The notes beneath the pieces are model-generated. The model searched no databases, was not told the origin of the DNA, and worked only from the letters and a program-made list of their open reading frames with translations. The translations under genes and the position numbers were made by a program. A DNA stretch of 61,633 nucleotides, from contig JACRJB010000061.1 in NCBI GenBank assembly GCA_016215605.1, positions 1-61,633 of the forward strand, written 5' to 3'. Positions 48,140 through 55,992 of the stretch are shown here, in pieces (the stretch's first letter is position 1; each line of letters opens with the position of its first letter). The stretch comes from Rhodopseudomonas palustris (GTDB taxonomy: Bacteria > Pseudomonadota > Alphaproteobacteria > Rhizobiales > Xanthobacteraceae).

Positions 48140-49902
48140 GCCGTGGTCTCCGGCGCAAAGGCGAACAATTGCTTCAGGGCGGCTTCGTCGTGACGCCGCG
48201 TGAACTCGAGGAAGCTCTCGGCGGACGAATGCCGCTGCGCCAAGTACACGCCCAGCATCCGCTCGATCACGCGCGGTGCGTCCTCCTGCTTGACGTCGCG
48301 CAGCACTTCGGTGCCGATCGCGGCGCGCTCGCCGAACGCGCCGCCGACATGGATGTGGAAGCCGTTGACGCTGTCTTCGTCGGAGATCGGTACGCGCGCG
48401 CCGATCAGGCCGATGTCGCCGATGTAGTGCTGCGCGCAGGTGTTGTGGCAGCCGGTGACGTGGATGTTGATCGGTGTATCGAGCGCCACGCGCGGCTCGC
48501 AATGTTGCGCGATCGCTTCCGCCGTCTCCTTGGTCTGCGCCGCGCCGAAGCGGCAGCCGGTGGCGCCGGTGCAGGCGATCAGCCCGGCGCGGAGCGGGCT
48601 TGCGTCGATGGCGAGGCCGAGCGCCTCGATGGCTGCGGTCGCCTCGGCGACACGCGCGTCCGCCACGCCGGAGATCAGCAGGTTCTGCCAGACGGTGAGG
48701 CGGATGTCGCCGTCGCCGAAGCCGCGCGCGATGGTGGCGAGGCCGCGCATCTGCGCGCTGGTGAGTTTGCCGAGCGGCAGGCGGAGGCCGATCCAGTTCA
48801 GCCCGTCCTGCTTCTGCTTGTGCACGCCGATATGCGCGCTGCGATCCTGTGCTGGACGCGGCTGAGCGGCCTCGGCGGCAACGCGCACCAGCTTGCGGCC
48901 GAGGCGGTCCTCGACCAGGCCGAGGAATTTGTCGAAGCCGAACGCATCGAGCACGTACTTCAGGCGCGACTTGGCGCGATCGGTGCGGTCGCCGTGCTCG
49001 ATGAACACCCGCACGATCGCGTCCGCGACGTCGGTCGCTTCATCCGGTAGCACGATTACGCCGGTGTTGCGGGCAAAGTCCTTGTGGCCGGTGATGCCGC
49101 CGAGCGCGAGCCGAAACCACACGCCGGGCTCGACTCCAAATCCATCCGCGATGCTCACCGCCTGGAAGGCGATGTCGTTGGTGTCTTCCAGCGTCGGGAT
49201 CAGCCCGCCGCCGTCGAACGCGACGTTGAATTTGCGCGGCAGGCCGTACAGCGCACGCTCGTTGAGAATGTGAAAGTGCCACTCGCGCGCGTAGGGCCGG
49301 GTATCGAGCAGTTCCTGCGGATCGATGCCGGCGGTCGCCGAGCCGGTGACGTTGCGGATGTTGTCGGCGCCGGAGCCGCGCGCCCACAGGCCGAGGCTCT
49401 CGATGCCCTCGATCAGCGTCACCGCATTGTTCGGCTCGATCTCGCGTAGTTGCAGATTGGCGCGCGTGGTGACGTGCGAATAGCCGCCGGCGCAGCTGTC
49501 AGCCAGATCGGCCAGGCCCTGCATCTGCCACGAACTGAGCACGCCGTTCGGAATCCGCAGCCGGCACATATAGGAGCTCTGCGCCGGCGCGACGTAGAAC
49601 AGGCCGTAATAGCGCCAGCGGAAATTGTCGGCCGGCTTCGGCGGCACATTGTCTTTGGCCTGCTGCTTGAGCCGGCGATAGGCGTCGAACGGATGCTCCT
49701 CGCGCTTCCACTTCTCGGGCTCAGCGAGTTTCTTGCCGGCGGCGGTGAAACGATCCTGCGCGGCGAGGTGAATCGCATCGGGGCCGGATGGCTGGGCAGC
49801 GCCGCCAGCGGGCAGGGCGCCGCGCTGCGCCCGCGCGGCGGTGACGCCGGAGGCGAAGCCTTCGAGATAGCGCTTCTGGTCGATCGTGAATTCGCTGCCC
49901 AT
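48136..49902 (-). CDS. nirA: NirA, siroheme nitrite reductase (ferredoxin type)
   Basis: A 588-residue siroheme/[4Fe-4S] reductase that converts nitrite to ammonium. The cluster/siroheme cysteines are in CTGATGCRFGAAQTK and VTGCHNTCAQHYIGDIGL. The two half-domains each carry the RIPNGVLSSWQM / RLPLGKLTSAQMRGLA repeat. The start is the ATG at 49902 behind GAGGGA. A TTG six codons upstream is less likely. It lies seven bases after the FAD reductase stop. Confidence 0.93.
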   Translation of the reverse strand: MGSEFTIDQKRYLEGFASGVTAARAQRGALPAGGAAQPSGPDAIHLAAQDRFTAAGKKLAEPEKWKREEHPFDAYRRLKQQAKDNVPPKPADNFRWRYYGLFYVAPAQSSYMCRLRIPNGVLSSWQMQGLADLADSCAGGYSHVTTRANLQLREIEPNNAVTLIEGIESLGLWARGSGADNIRNVTGSATAGIDPQELLDTRPYAREWHFHILNERALYGLPRKFNVAFDGGGLIPTLEDTNDIAFQAVSIADGFGVEPGVWFRLALGGITGHKDFARNTGVIVLPDEATDVADAIVRVFIEHGDRTDRAKSRLKYVLDAFGFDKFLGLVEDRLGRKLVRVAAEAAQPRPAQDRSAHIGVHKQKQDGLNWIGLRLPLGKLTSAQMRGLATIARGFGDGDIRLTVWQNLLISGVADARVAEATAAIEALGLAIDASPLRAGLIACTGATGCRFGAAQTKETAEAIAQHCEPRVALDTPINIHVTGCHNTCAQHYIGDIGLIGARVPISDEDSVNGFHIHVGGAFGERAAIGTEVLRDVKQEDAPRVIERMLGVYLAQRHSSAESFLEFTRRHDEAALKQLFAFAPETTA

Positions 49903-49909
49903 CAGTCCC

Positions 49910-51142
49910 TCACGCGGCAACGGATTTGCCGGCGGGCGCGGCGAGCGCGCGGCCGAACATCATGTCGTTGCGGATGGCGTCGATCGATTGGCCGGAGCGG
50001 ATCAGTTCGAGATACCAGAGCCCGTCGGCCGTATCGCCGAACAGCACGCAGCCGGTCAGCCTGTCGCCCCTGATCACCAGCTTCTTGTAGCTGCCGAGGC
50101 CCGGGTCGGTGCAGACGATCGTCTCGGTGCCGGGGCTGCCGAGGAAGTCACCGGCCGAGAACAGGTTGACGCCGGACACTTTCAGATTGGTCGCCAGCAC
50201 GCTGCCGCGATAGGCGCCGTCGCCGCCCGACAGATGCGAGGCCAGCGCGCGGGCCTGCTCGTAGGCCGGCTCGACCAGGCCGTAGCAGGCGCCGCGATGT
50301 TCGGCGCATTCGCCGATCGCGTAGATGCCGGGCAGGCTGGTCTGCAACTGATCGTCGACCAGAATGCCGCGGCCGACGTCGAGGCCGGCGGCGCGCGCCA
50401 GCTCGACATTCGGGCGGATGCCGGCGGCGACGACGACGAGATCGGCGGGCAGGGCGTGGCCGTCCTTCAGATGCACCGCTTCGATGCGGCCGTCGCCGCT
50501 GATCGCCGCGGTGTCGGCTTCGAGCAGCACATCGATGCCCTTGCTCTCGACCGCGGTCTTCAGCATCGCCGAGGCGGTCGGATCGAGCTGCCGCTCCATC
50601 AGCCGGTCCATCAGATGCACCACGGTGACGCGCGCGCCGGCCTTGGCGAGGCCGTAGGCGGCTTCTAGCCCGAGCAGGCCGCCGCCGATCACCACGGCGT
50701 TGCGGCCGCCGGAGGCGGCGTCCTCGATCGCCGCGACGTCGTTCAGATCGCGGAAGGTCAGCACGCCGGGCAGATCCATGCCGGGCACGGCGAGCCGGAT
50801 CGGCTTCGAGCCAGTGGCGATCACCAACCTGGCGAACGGCAGCGTCGCGCCGGTGGCGAGCCGCACCCGGCGGATCGCCGGATCGATCGCGGTCGCCGCG
50901 GCGCTCTCGCCATACAGCAGCGTCACGCCGCGGTCGCGCCACCATTGCGCCGGCCGCAGCTCGATCTCGGCCTTGGAGACTTCGCGCGCCAGCACCGACG
51001 ACAGCAGCACGCGATTATACGCGAGCCGCGGCTCGTCGCCGATCACCGCGATCGCGTAGCGGCCGAGCGAATGCTTGGCCAGCTCCTCCACCAGCCGCAC
51101 CGCCGCCATGCCGTTGCCGATGATGACGAGAGGCTCGCTCAT
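49910..51142 (-). CDS. NirB-like FAD/NAD(P)H oxidoreductase without siroheme domain
   Basis: A 410-residue pyridine nucleotide-disulphide-type flavoprotein resembling only the N-terminal third of NirB. FAD motif VIIGNGMAAVRLVEELAKHS, NAD motif AVVIGGGLLGLEAAYGLAKAG, and FAD-binding GIYAIGECAEHRGACYG. It is probably a reductase supplying electrons to NirA or NasA; rubredoxin or ferredoxin reductase-like roles are possible. The ATG at 51142 follows GAGG. It is separated from the globins by a 250-base gap that contains a repeat. Confidence 0.85.
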   Translation of the reverse strand: MSEPLVIIGNGMAAVRLVEELAKHSLGRYAIAVIGDEPRLAYNRVLLSSVLAREVSKAEIELRPAQWWRDRGVTLLYGESAAATAIDPAIRRVRLATGATLPFARLVIATGSKPIRLAVPGMDLPGVLTFRDLNDVAAIEDAASGGRNAVVIGGGLLGLEAAYGLAKAGARVTVVHLMDRLMERQLDPTASAMLKTAVESKGIDVLLEADTAAISGDGRIEAVHLKDGHALPADLVVVAAGIRPNVELARAAGLDVGRGILVDDQLQTSLPGIYAIGECAEHRGACYGLVEPAYEQARALASHLSGGDGAYRGSVLATNLKVSGVNLFSAGDFLGSPGTETIVCTDPGLGSYKKLVIRGDRLTGCVLFGDTADGLWYLELIRSGQSIDAIRNDMMFGRALAAPAGKSVAA

Positions 51143-51182
51143 CGAAGCGCCTCGCATTGAGCTACGCGGCCAGCGCCTTGTT

Positions 51183-51330
51183 CACCCTCCCCTTGAGGGG
51201 GAGGGTCGGCGGGCAGCGCGCGAAGCGCGATACTCGCCGGGGTGGGGTGAGCCGCGAGCACGGCGGACGAACTCTTCGCCACCCCGCCCCGCTCGCTGCG
51301 CGAGCGAGCCTCCCCCTCCCGGGGAGGGTG
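51183..51330. repeat. Palindromic repeat, family C, copy 1
   Basis: A 148-bp element that begins CACCCTCCCCTTGAGGGGGA and ends TCCCCCTCCCGGGGAGGGTG, with GGGGTGGGGTGAGCCGCG inside. It is a direct-orientation partner of the copy at 55839-55986. Confidence 0.8.
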
Positions 51331-51392
51331 AGAGAGGTGGATGTCGCGGCTGACCTCCGACCTCATGCTAGGCGATGTCGCAGAATTCATCA

Positions 51393-51812
51393 TCACGCCG
51401 CCATGCCGTAGGCTTCCGCGATCATGTAGCCCGACAACGTGGTGTAGGCGGCGGTCCACGCGTCGGCCAGCTCCGGCGTCCAGGCGTCTCCGAGGCCCTG
51501 TTCGAGCGTCCAAAGCAATGCGGCGCCAACCGGCGCGTAGTGCGCAGCCTGGACGCCGTAGCCGACATGCAGTTTGGCGAGCCGGCTCGCCGCCGGCAGG
51601 ATCGCCGGCAGATCGGTCAGTCCGCCGACCACCACCGCCAGCGTGCCCATCAGTTTCTTGCCCTGGTCGCGGATGTCCGCCTTGGCGAACAGCGGCTGCA
51701 CCTCGGGCGCGATCTCGAACAGCCGGCCGTAGAACAGGCTCGCCGCCTGCACGGAAATCGGCGCGACCTTGGTGAAGCTTTGTTGAACCAGGGCGATCTG
51801 GGCGGGGGTCAT
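51393..51812 (-). CDS. Single-domain haemoglobin-like globin 1
   Basis: A 139-residue globin with no reductase domain. The proximal His is in KLHVGYGVQAAHYAPVG, and the distal-side region is LFYGRLFEIAPEVQPLFAKA. It resembles the globin domain of flavohaemoglobins and Vitreoscilla-type haemoglobin. Within a nitrate operon its likely role is protection against nitric oxide formed from nitrite (inference). It lies 85 bases after a second globin. Confidence 0.88.
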   Translation of the reverse strand: MTPAQIALVQQSFTKVAPISVQAASLFYGRLFEIAPEVQPLFAKADIRDQGKKLMGTLAVVVGGLTDLPAILPAASRLAKLHVGYGVQAAHYAPVGAALLWTLEQGLGDAWTPELADAWTAAYTTLSGYMIAEAYGMAA

Positions 51813-51897
51813 CGGACCTCTCCTTGCTGTTCGAGGGGAGGTCGTATGTCTGTGCGGGGCGCGATCGGTTCACGTCCGGCGACGCGGGCGAGGCCCG

Positions 51898-52323
51898 TCA
51901 GGCGTAGGCGGCGGCGATCATGCGGCCGGACAGAAACAGGTAGAGCTTGCGCCAGGCGTCCTCGACGGCCGGCGTCCAGTGCGCGCCGAGACCCTGCCGC
52001 AGGCTCCACAGCAGCGCCTCGCCGACCGGCGCATAATGCGACGCCGTCACGCCGTAGTGCACGTGATCCCGCGCCAGCTTGTCGGCGACCGACATCAGCC
52101 CGGAGAGATTGTCGAGACTGCCGACGATCACCGCGAGGGTGGAGATGAACTTGCGCTTGAGATTCGCCATGTCGTCGCGAAACAGCGGCCGCGAGTCCGG
52201 CACCAGTTCGAACAGCCGGTCGTAGAACAGGTCGACCATCACGTTCGACTGCGGCCACATCCGGTCGAACGAGTTCTGTATTTCGGCGACTTCCGCCGGC
52301 GAAAGACCGTGTGAGCGAGACAT
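51898..52323 (-). CDS. Single-domain haemoglobin-like globin 2
   Basis: A 141-residue globin paralogue of the downstream gene. The proximal His is in ARDHVHYGVTASHYAPVGEAL, with FYDRLFELVPDSRPLFRDD in the first half. The start is taken as MSRSHG at 52323. A frame start at 52356 adds 11 residues. It differs clearly from globin 1, so the duplication is not recent. Confidence 0.86.
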   Translation of the reverse strand: MSRSHGLSPAEVAEIQNSFDRMWPQSNVMVDLFYDRLFELVPDSRPLFRDDMANLKRKFISTLAVIVGSLDNLSGLMSVADKLARDHVHYGVTASHYAPVGEALLWSLRQGLGAHWTPAVEDAWRKLYLFLSGRMIAAAYA

Positions 52324-52408
52324 CGTGCGCAGTGATCCGGAAATGCGGCGACGCATTCATGCAATTTGCCCTCGAATGTCAAGTGTCATCGAATTGTCAT
52401 CGAGCCTG

Positions 52409-53203
52409 CTAAGCGGCCTCGATGTAGCGGTGACGCTCGTAGAGGAATTCGAGCACGCGCTGGCGGCACTTGAGATAGGTCGCGTTGGTCGCGAGTTCGA
52501 GCCGCTTGCGCGGATGCGGCAGCGGCACCTCGAGCACCTCGCCGATCCGTGCCGAGGGGCCGTTGGTCATCATCACGATCCGGTCGCTGAGCAGCACCGC
52601 CTCGTCGACGTCGTGGGTGATCATCAGGATGGTGTTGTTCAGCTTCTGATGCAGCGCCATCACCGAGTCCTGCAGATGCGCGCGGGTCAGCGCGTCGAGC
52701 GCGCCGAACGGCTCGTCGAGCAGCAGCACTTTCGGCTCCATCGCCAGCGCCCGGGCGATGCCGACGCGCTGCTTCATGCCGCCGGAGATCTCCGACGGCC
52801 GCTTGTCGGCGGCGTGCGCCATCTGCACCAGATTGAGGTTGTGCAGCGTCCAGTCGTGGCGCTCGGTGCGCGACTTGGTCTTGGAGAACACCTTGTCGAC
52901 GCCGAGCCGGACGTTCTGGTACACGGTCAGCCACGGCAGCAGGCTGTGGTTCTGGAACACGACGGCGCGGTCCGGGCCCGGCGAATTCACTTCGCGGTCT
53001 TCCAGCAGCACGCCGCCGATCGTCGCCCGCGTCAGCCCGGCGACGATGTTGAGCAAGGTCGACTTGCCGCAGCCGGAATGACCGATGATCGAGACGTATT
53101 CGCCGCGTTCGATCGTCAGGTTGATGTCCTTCAGCACCTCGGTGGTGGCGGCGCCGCGGGTGAAGGTCTTGTCGATGTGGTCGAGCTTGAGATAGGCGGT
53201 CAT
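52409..53203 (-). CDS. nrtD: NrtD/SsuB-type nitrate ABC transporter ATPase
   Basis: A 264-residue ATPase: Walker A GHSGCGKST, FQNHSLLPWLTVYQNV Q-loop, signature ISGGMKQRVGIARALAM, Walker B VLLLDEPFGALD, switch ITHDVDEAV. GAGGAG precedes the ATG at 53203. The frame is open upstream into nrtB and is not used. It powers nitrate uptake with NrtA and NrtB. Confidence 0.93.
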   Translation of the reverse strand: MTAYLKLDHIDKTFTRGAATTEVLKDINLTIERGEYVSIIGHSGCGKSTLLNIVAGLTRATIGGVLLEDREVNSPGPDRAVVFQNHSLLPWLTVYQNVRLGVDKVFSKTKSRTERHDWTLHNLNLVQMAHAADKRPSEISGGMKQRVGIARALAMEPKVLLLDEPFGALDALTRAHLQDSVMALHQKLNNTILMITHDVDEAVLLSDRIVMMTNGPSARIGEVLEVPLPHPRKRLELATNATYLKCRQRVLEFLYERHRYIEAA

Positions 53204-53214
53204 GCTTGTTCTCC

Positions 53215-54114
53215 TCAACCGGCCGAGGTGCCGTGGGTGACGATCCGGCCCAGTCCCGCGATCATGCGGTCGAGCACGAAGCCGACAATGCCGACATAGA
53301 ACAGCGCCAGAATGATCTCGCTGATATGCGATGAATTCCAGGCGTCCCAGATGAAGAAGCCAATGCCGACGCCGCCGATCAGCATCTCGGCGGCGATAAT
53401 CGCCAGCCACGACAGGCCGATGCCGATGCGCAGGCCGGTGAAGATGTAGGGCGCGGCCGAAGGCAGCATCACCTTGGTGAAGAACTCCAGCGGATTGAGC
53501 TGCACCACCGCGGCGACGTTGCGATAGTCCTGCGGGATGTTGCGGATGCCGACCGCGGTGTTGATGATGATCGGCCAGATCGACGTGATGAAGATCACGA
53601 AGATCGCCGAGGGCTGGCCGTCGCGGAACGCGGCGAGTGCCAGCGGCAGCCAGGCCAGCGGCGGGATGGTACGCAGTACCTGGAAGATCGGATCGAGCCC
53701 GCGCATCGCCCACACCGACTGCCCGACCAACGTGCCGAGCGCGACGCCGACGATCGCGGCGAGCGAGTAGCCCAGCGCGACGCGCTGCAAGCTGGCGGAC
53801 AGATGCCAGAACAGCCCCTTGTCGATGCCGCCGTGATCGAAGAACGGATCGAAGATCAGCTCCTTGGTGTCGCTGTAGACCTTGGACGGCGGCGGCAACG
53901 CCGAACCCGCCTGGCGGCAGACCAGCTCCCAGAACACCATCAGCAGCGTCACGACGAGCAGCGGTGGAATCACGCGCGCCGCCGTCTCACGCGCGGCCTT
54001 GAGATATTTGTCGGCGCGCGGCTGCGGCTTCGGCCGCATCGCCACCACCGCGGATGGCGGCGGCGCAAGCACGGTGACGGTCTCGGTCTCGGATTTCAGG
54101 GCGGTCATCGACAT
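53215..54114 (-). CDS. nrtB: NrtB, nitrate ABC transporter permease
   Basis: A 299-residue permease with about six membrane helices after a 35-residue cytoplasmic N-terminus. The family hallmark VLRTIPPLAWLPLALAAF and the following GQPSAIFVIFITSIWPIIIN form the loop that binds the ATPase. GGAGAG precedes the ATG. It is 11 bases from nrtD. Confidence 0.93.
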   Translation of the reverse strand: MSMTALKSETETVTVLAPPPSAVVAMRPKPQPRADKYLKAARETAARVIPPLLVVTLLMVFWELVCRQAGSALPPPSKVYSDTKELIFDPFFDHGGIDKGLFWHLSASLQRVALGYSLAAIVGVALGTLVGQSVWAMRGLDPIFQVLRTIPPLAWLPLALAAFRDGQPSAIFVIFITSIWPIIINTAVGIRNIPQDYRNVAAVVQLNPLEFFTKVMLPSAAPYIFTGLRIGIGLSWLAIIAAEMLIGGVGIGFFIWDAWNSSHISEIILALFYVGIVGFVLDRMIAGLGRIVTHGTSAG

Positions 54115-54175
54115 CGGCGTGGCTCTCCGTCGTCAGAAAAGGCGGGCCGCGCCTGCGCGCGGCCCATTGTGGCGG

Positions 54176-55489
54176 TTACGCGTCGACGCGCTTGATGGTC
54201 AGCGACTTCAGGTAGGCGGCGGGATCTTCGGGATCGAACACCTTGCCGTCGAAGAACGTCTCCTTGCCGCGCGAGGTCGAGGCGGGCATCGCGGTGACGC
54301 CGAGCGCCTTGGCGGCGTCCTTCCACAAATCTTCGCGGTTGACCTTGGCGATCAGCGACTTGCTATCGAAGCCGGCCTCGTACTTGCCCCAACGGATGTC
54401 TTCGGTGAGGAACCAGAGGTCGTGGCTCTGATACGGGTAGGACGCGAAGTCGTCCCAGAACTTCATGATGTGCGGCGAGTTCTCGACCACCTTGCCGGTG
54501 CCGTAGTCGAACTTGCCCTTGACGCGGTCGGTGACGTCGTCGACCGGGCAGTTGATCCACTGCCGCTTGGCGCAGATCGCCGCGACCTCGTCGCGGTTCT
54601 CCGGCTTCTCGCACCATTGCTGCGCTTCGAGCACCGCCATCAGCAGCGCCTTGGCGGCCTTCGGGTACTTGTCGACCCAGGCGGCGCGCATGCCGAACGA
54701 CTTTTCCGGGTGCTTGTTCCAGAGTTCGCCGGTGGTGATCGCGGTGTAGCCGATGTTCTGATGGATCAGTTGCAGATTCCACGGCTCGCAGACGCAGAAG
54801 CAGTCCATCGTGCCGACCTTCATGTTGGCCACCATCTGCGGCGGCGGCACCACGATGGTTTCGATGTCCTTGTCGGGGTCGATGCCGCCGGCGGCGAGCC
54901 AGTAGCGGATCCACAGATCGTGGGTGCCGCCGGGGAAGGTCATCGCTGCCTTGATCGCCTTGCCGGAAGCCTTCTTCTTCTCCAGCGCGAGTTTGAACGG
55001 CGCGGTGTCGAGACCGACCTTGATGTCGGAATATTCCTTGGCGACCGAGATGCACTGGCCGTTCAGATTGAGCCGCGCCATGATGTACATCGGCGTCGGC
55101 ACGTTGTTCTGCGTCACCTTGCCCGAGCTGATCAGATACGGCATCGGCGTCAGGATGTGCGCGCCGTCGATGCCGTTGCCTTCGGAGCCGAGCACGAGAT
55201 TGTCGCGGGTCGTGCCCCACGACGCCTGCTTCTCGACGGTGACGTCCGGCATGCCGTATTTCGCGAAGATGCCCTTCTCCTTGGCGACGAACAGCGGCGA
55301 GGCGTCGGTCAGCGCGATGAAGCCGAGCTTGGCGCCTTTGACTTCCGGCCCGGACTCCTGCGCGAACGCGCCGCCGGGCAGATTGAGTCGGGCGGCGGCG
55401 AGTAGTGCCGCTGCGCCTGCGCCGGCCTTGAGAATCTGGCGGCGGCTCATTTTGCTAGCGGTGCGGTCCTTGCTGATCATCGTTGCCAT
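54176..55489 (-). CDS. nrtA: NrtA, nitrate-binding periplasmic protein with Tat signal
   Basis: A 437-residue binding protein of the NrtA/SsuA family. The N-terminus has a twin-arginine signal (MSRRQILKAGAGAAALLAAA). The mature part begins KLGFIALTDASPLFVAKEKG and includes GAHILTPMPYLI and CVCEPWNLQLIHQNIGY, as in NrtA and NasS. The start is the ATG at 55489 with AGGGAA before it. An ATG at 55540 is possible but lies ten bases from the leader terminator. It is the first gene of the nitrate operon. Confidence 0.92.
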   Translation of the reverse strand: MATMISKDRTASKMSRRQILKAGAGAAALLAAARLNLPGGAFAQESGPEVKGAKLGFIALTDASPLFVAKEKGIFAKYGMPDVTVEKQASWGTTRDNLVLGSEGNGIDGAHILTPMPYLISSGKVTQNNVPTPMYIMARLNLNGQCISVAKEYSDIKVGLDTAPFKLALEKKKASGKAIKAAMTFPGGTHDLWIRYWLAAGGIDPDKDIETIVVPPPQMVANMKVGTMDCFCVCEPWNLQLIHQNIGYTAITTGELWNKHPEKSFGMRAAWVDKYPKAAKALLMAVLEAQQWCEKPENRDEVAAICAKRQWINCPVDDVTDRVKGKFDYGTGKVVENSPHIMKFWDDFASYPYQSHDLWFLTEDIRWGKYEAGFDSKSLIAKVNREDLWKDAAKALGVTAMPASTSRGKETFFDGKVFDPEDPAAYLKSLTIKRVDA

Positions 55490-55550
55490 GTTCCCTGCTG
55501 GGGTCGCGCGACCCTGGTTGCCCGTGATGCGGACGCTCATCGACCCGACC

Positions 55551-55603
55551 AAAAAAAACGCTGCTGCCTGGCCGCGACTTGCGCGGGCCAGGACAGCAGC
55601 GTT
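55551..55603 (-). terminator. Leader terminator of the nrtA operon
   Basis: On the minus strand 55603-55586 pairs with 55573-55557: 10 bp, one bulged T, then 7 bp. Eight consecutive T residues follow (55558-55551). It stands 62 bases before nrtA and would end transcription before any structural gene unless prevented. Confidence 0.88.
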
Positions 55604-55609
55604 GCTGTC
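55592..55609 (-). promoter_or_regulatory. ANTAR-type hexaloop hairpin (NasT target) in the nrtA leader
   Basis: The RNA GACAGC-AACGCU-GCUGUC has a 6-bp perfect stem and a hexanucleotide loop with A at position 1 and G at position 4. This is the signature bound by ANTAR antiterminators. Its loop and 3' strand are also the 5' strand of the terminator, so the two folds exclude each other. NasT, an ANTAR protein, is encoded just upstream. Confidence 0.8.
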
Positions 55610-55611
55610 GG

Positions 55612-55633
55612 AGTTCTTCGATGGACGCCGGGG
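55612..55633 (-). promoter_or_regulatory. Tentative first ANTAR hairpin (P1)
   Basis: CGGCGUCC-AUCGAA-GAACUCCG has a hexaloop with A1 and G4 and six paired positions out of eight (two mismatches). It lies directly before the firm hairpin, as P1 does in two-hairpin ANTAR targets. The weak stem keeps confidence low. Confidence 0.4.
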
Positions 55634-55660
55634 CACCCACCGGTGACCCGAACTAACAAA

Positions 55661-55676
55661 AGCGAAAACCGTGCCA
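55661..55676 (-). promoter_or_regulatory. Sigma-54-like promoter of the nitrate operon
   Basis: On the minus strand TGGCACG-N4-TCGCT has the invariant GG-N10-GC spacing (GG at 55675-55674, GC at 55663-55662). It differs from TGGCACG-N4-TTGC by one base. Transcription would start near 55650, giving a leader of about 160 bases. Confidence 0.65.
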
Positions 55677-55778
55677 ATCGCCCGCCGGATGCGATTAGTT
55701 AGAATTTGCAAGCAGTTGGGTTGGAGCGCCTCGGTTTTGAGCAGCAGCGAACGGTGCGCATTCGCGCAGCACCGCTGA

Positions 55779-55800
55779 GCACAATGATGATGAATTGTGC
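55779..55800. promoter_or_regulatory. Dyad GCACAAT-N8-ATTGTGC upstream of the nrtA promoter
   Basis: Perfect 7-bp arms (55779-55785 and 55794-55800), about 105-125 bases upstream of the -24 element, a place where activator sites lie. The spacing does not fit a standard NtrC site, so the binding protein is unknown. Confidence 0.4.
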
Positions 55801-55838
55801 AGCGCGTCAGGGATGGGGGTACCGCGAAGACGCCTGAT

Positions 55839-55986
55839 CACCCTCCCCTGGAGGGGGAGGGTCGGCACGGAGCCCGCGCAGCGGGCTGCGCGACGGGGTG
55901 GGGTGAGCCGCGGGCACAGCGGATGAACTTTTCGCCACCCCACCCCGCTCGCTGCGCGAGCGACCCTCCCCCTCCAGGGGAGGGAG
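55839..55986. repeat. Palindromic repeat, family C, copy 2
   Basis: A 148-bp copy between nasS and the nrtA promoter region, same orientation as 51183-51330 (begins CACCCTCCCCTGGAGGGGGA). With the leader it accounts for the 503 bases between nasS and nrtA, which hold no gene. Confidence 0.8.
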
Positions 55987-55992
55987 CAGGGC

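Noticed and set aside
55779-55800. NtrC site reading of GCACAAT-N8-ATTGTGC
   Set aside because: Known NtrC sites have GCAC and GTGC separated by about 7-9 bases. Here the GCAC and GTGC cores are 14 apart. Kept only as an unassigned dyad.
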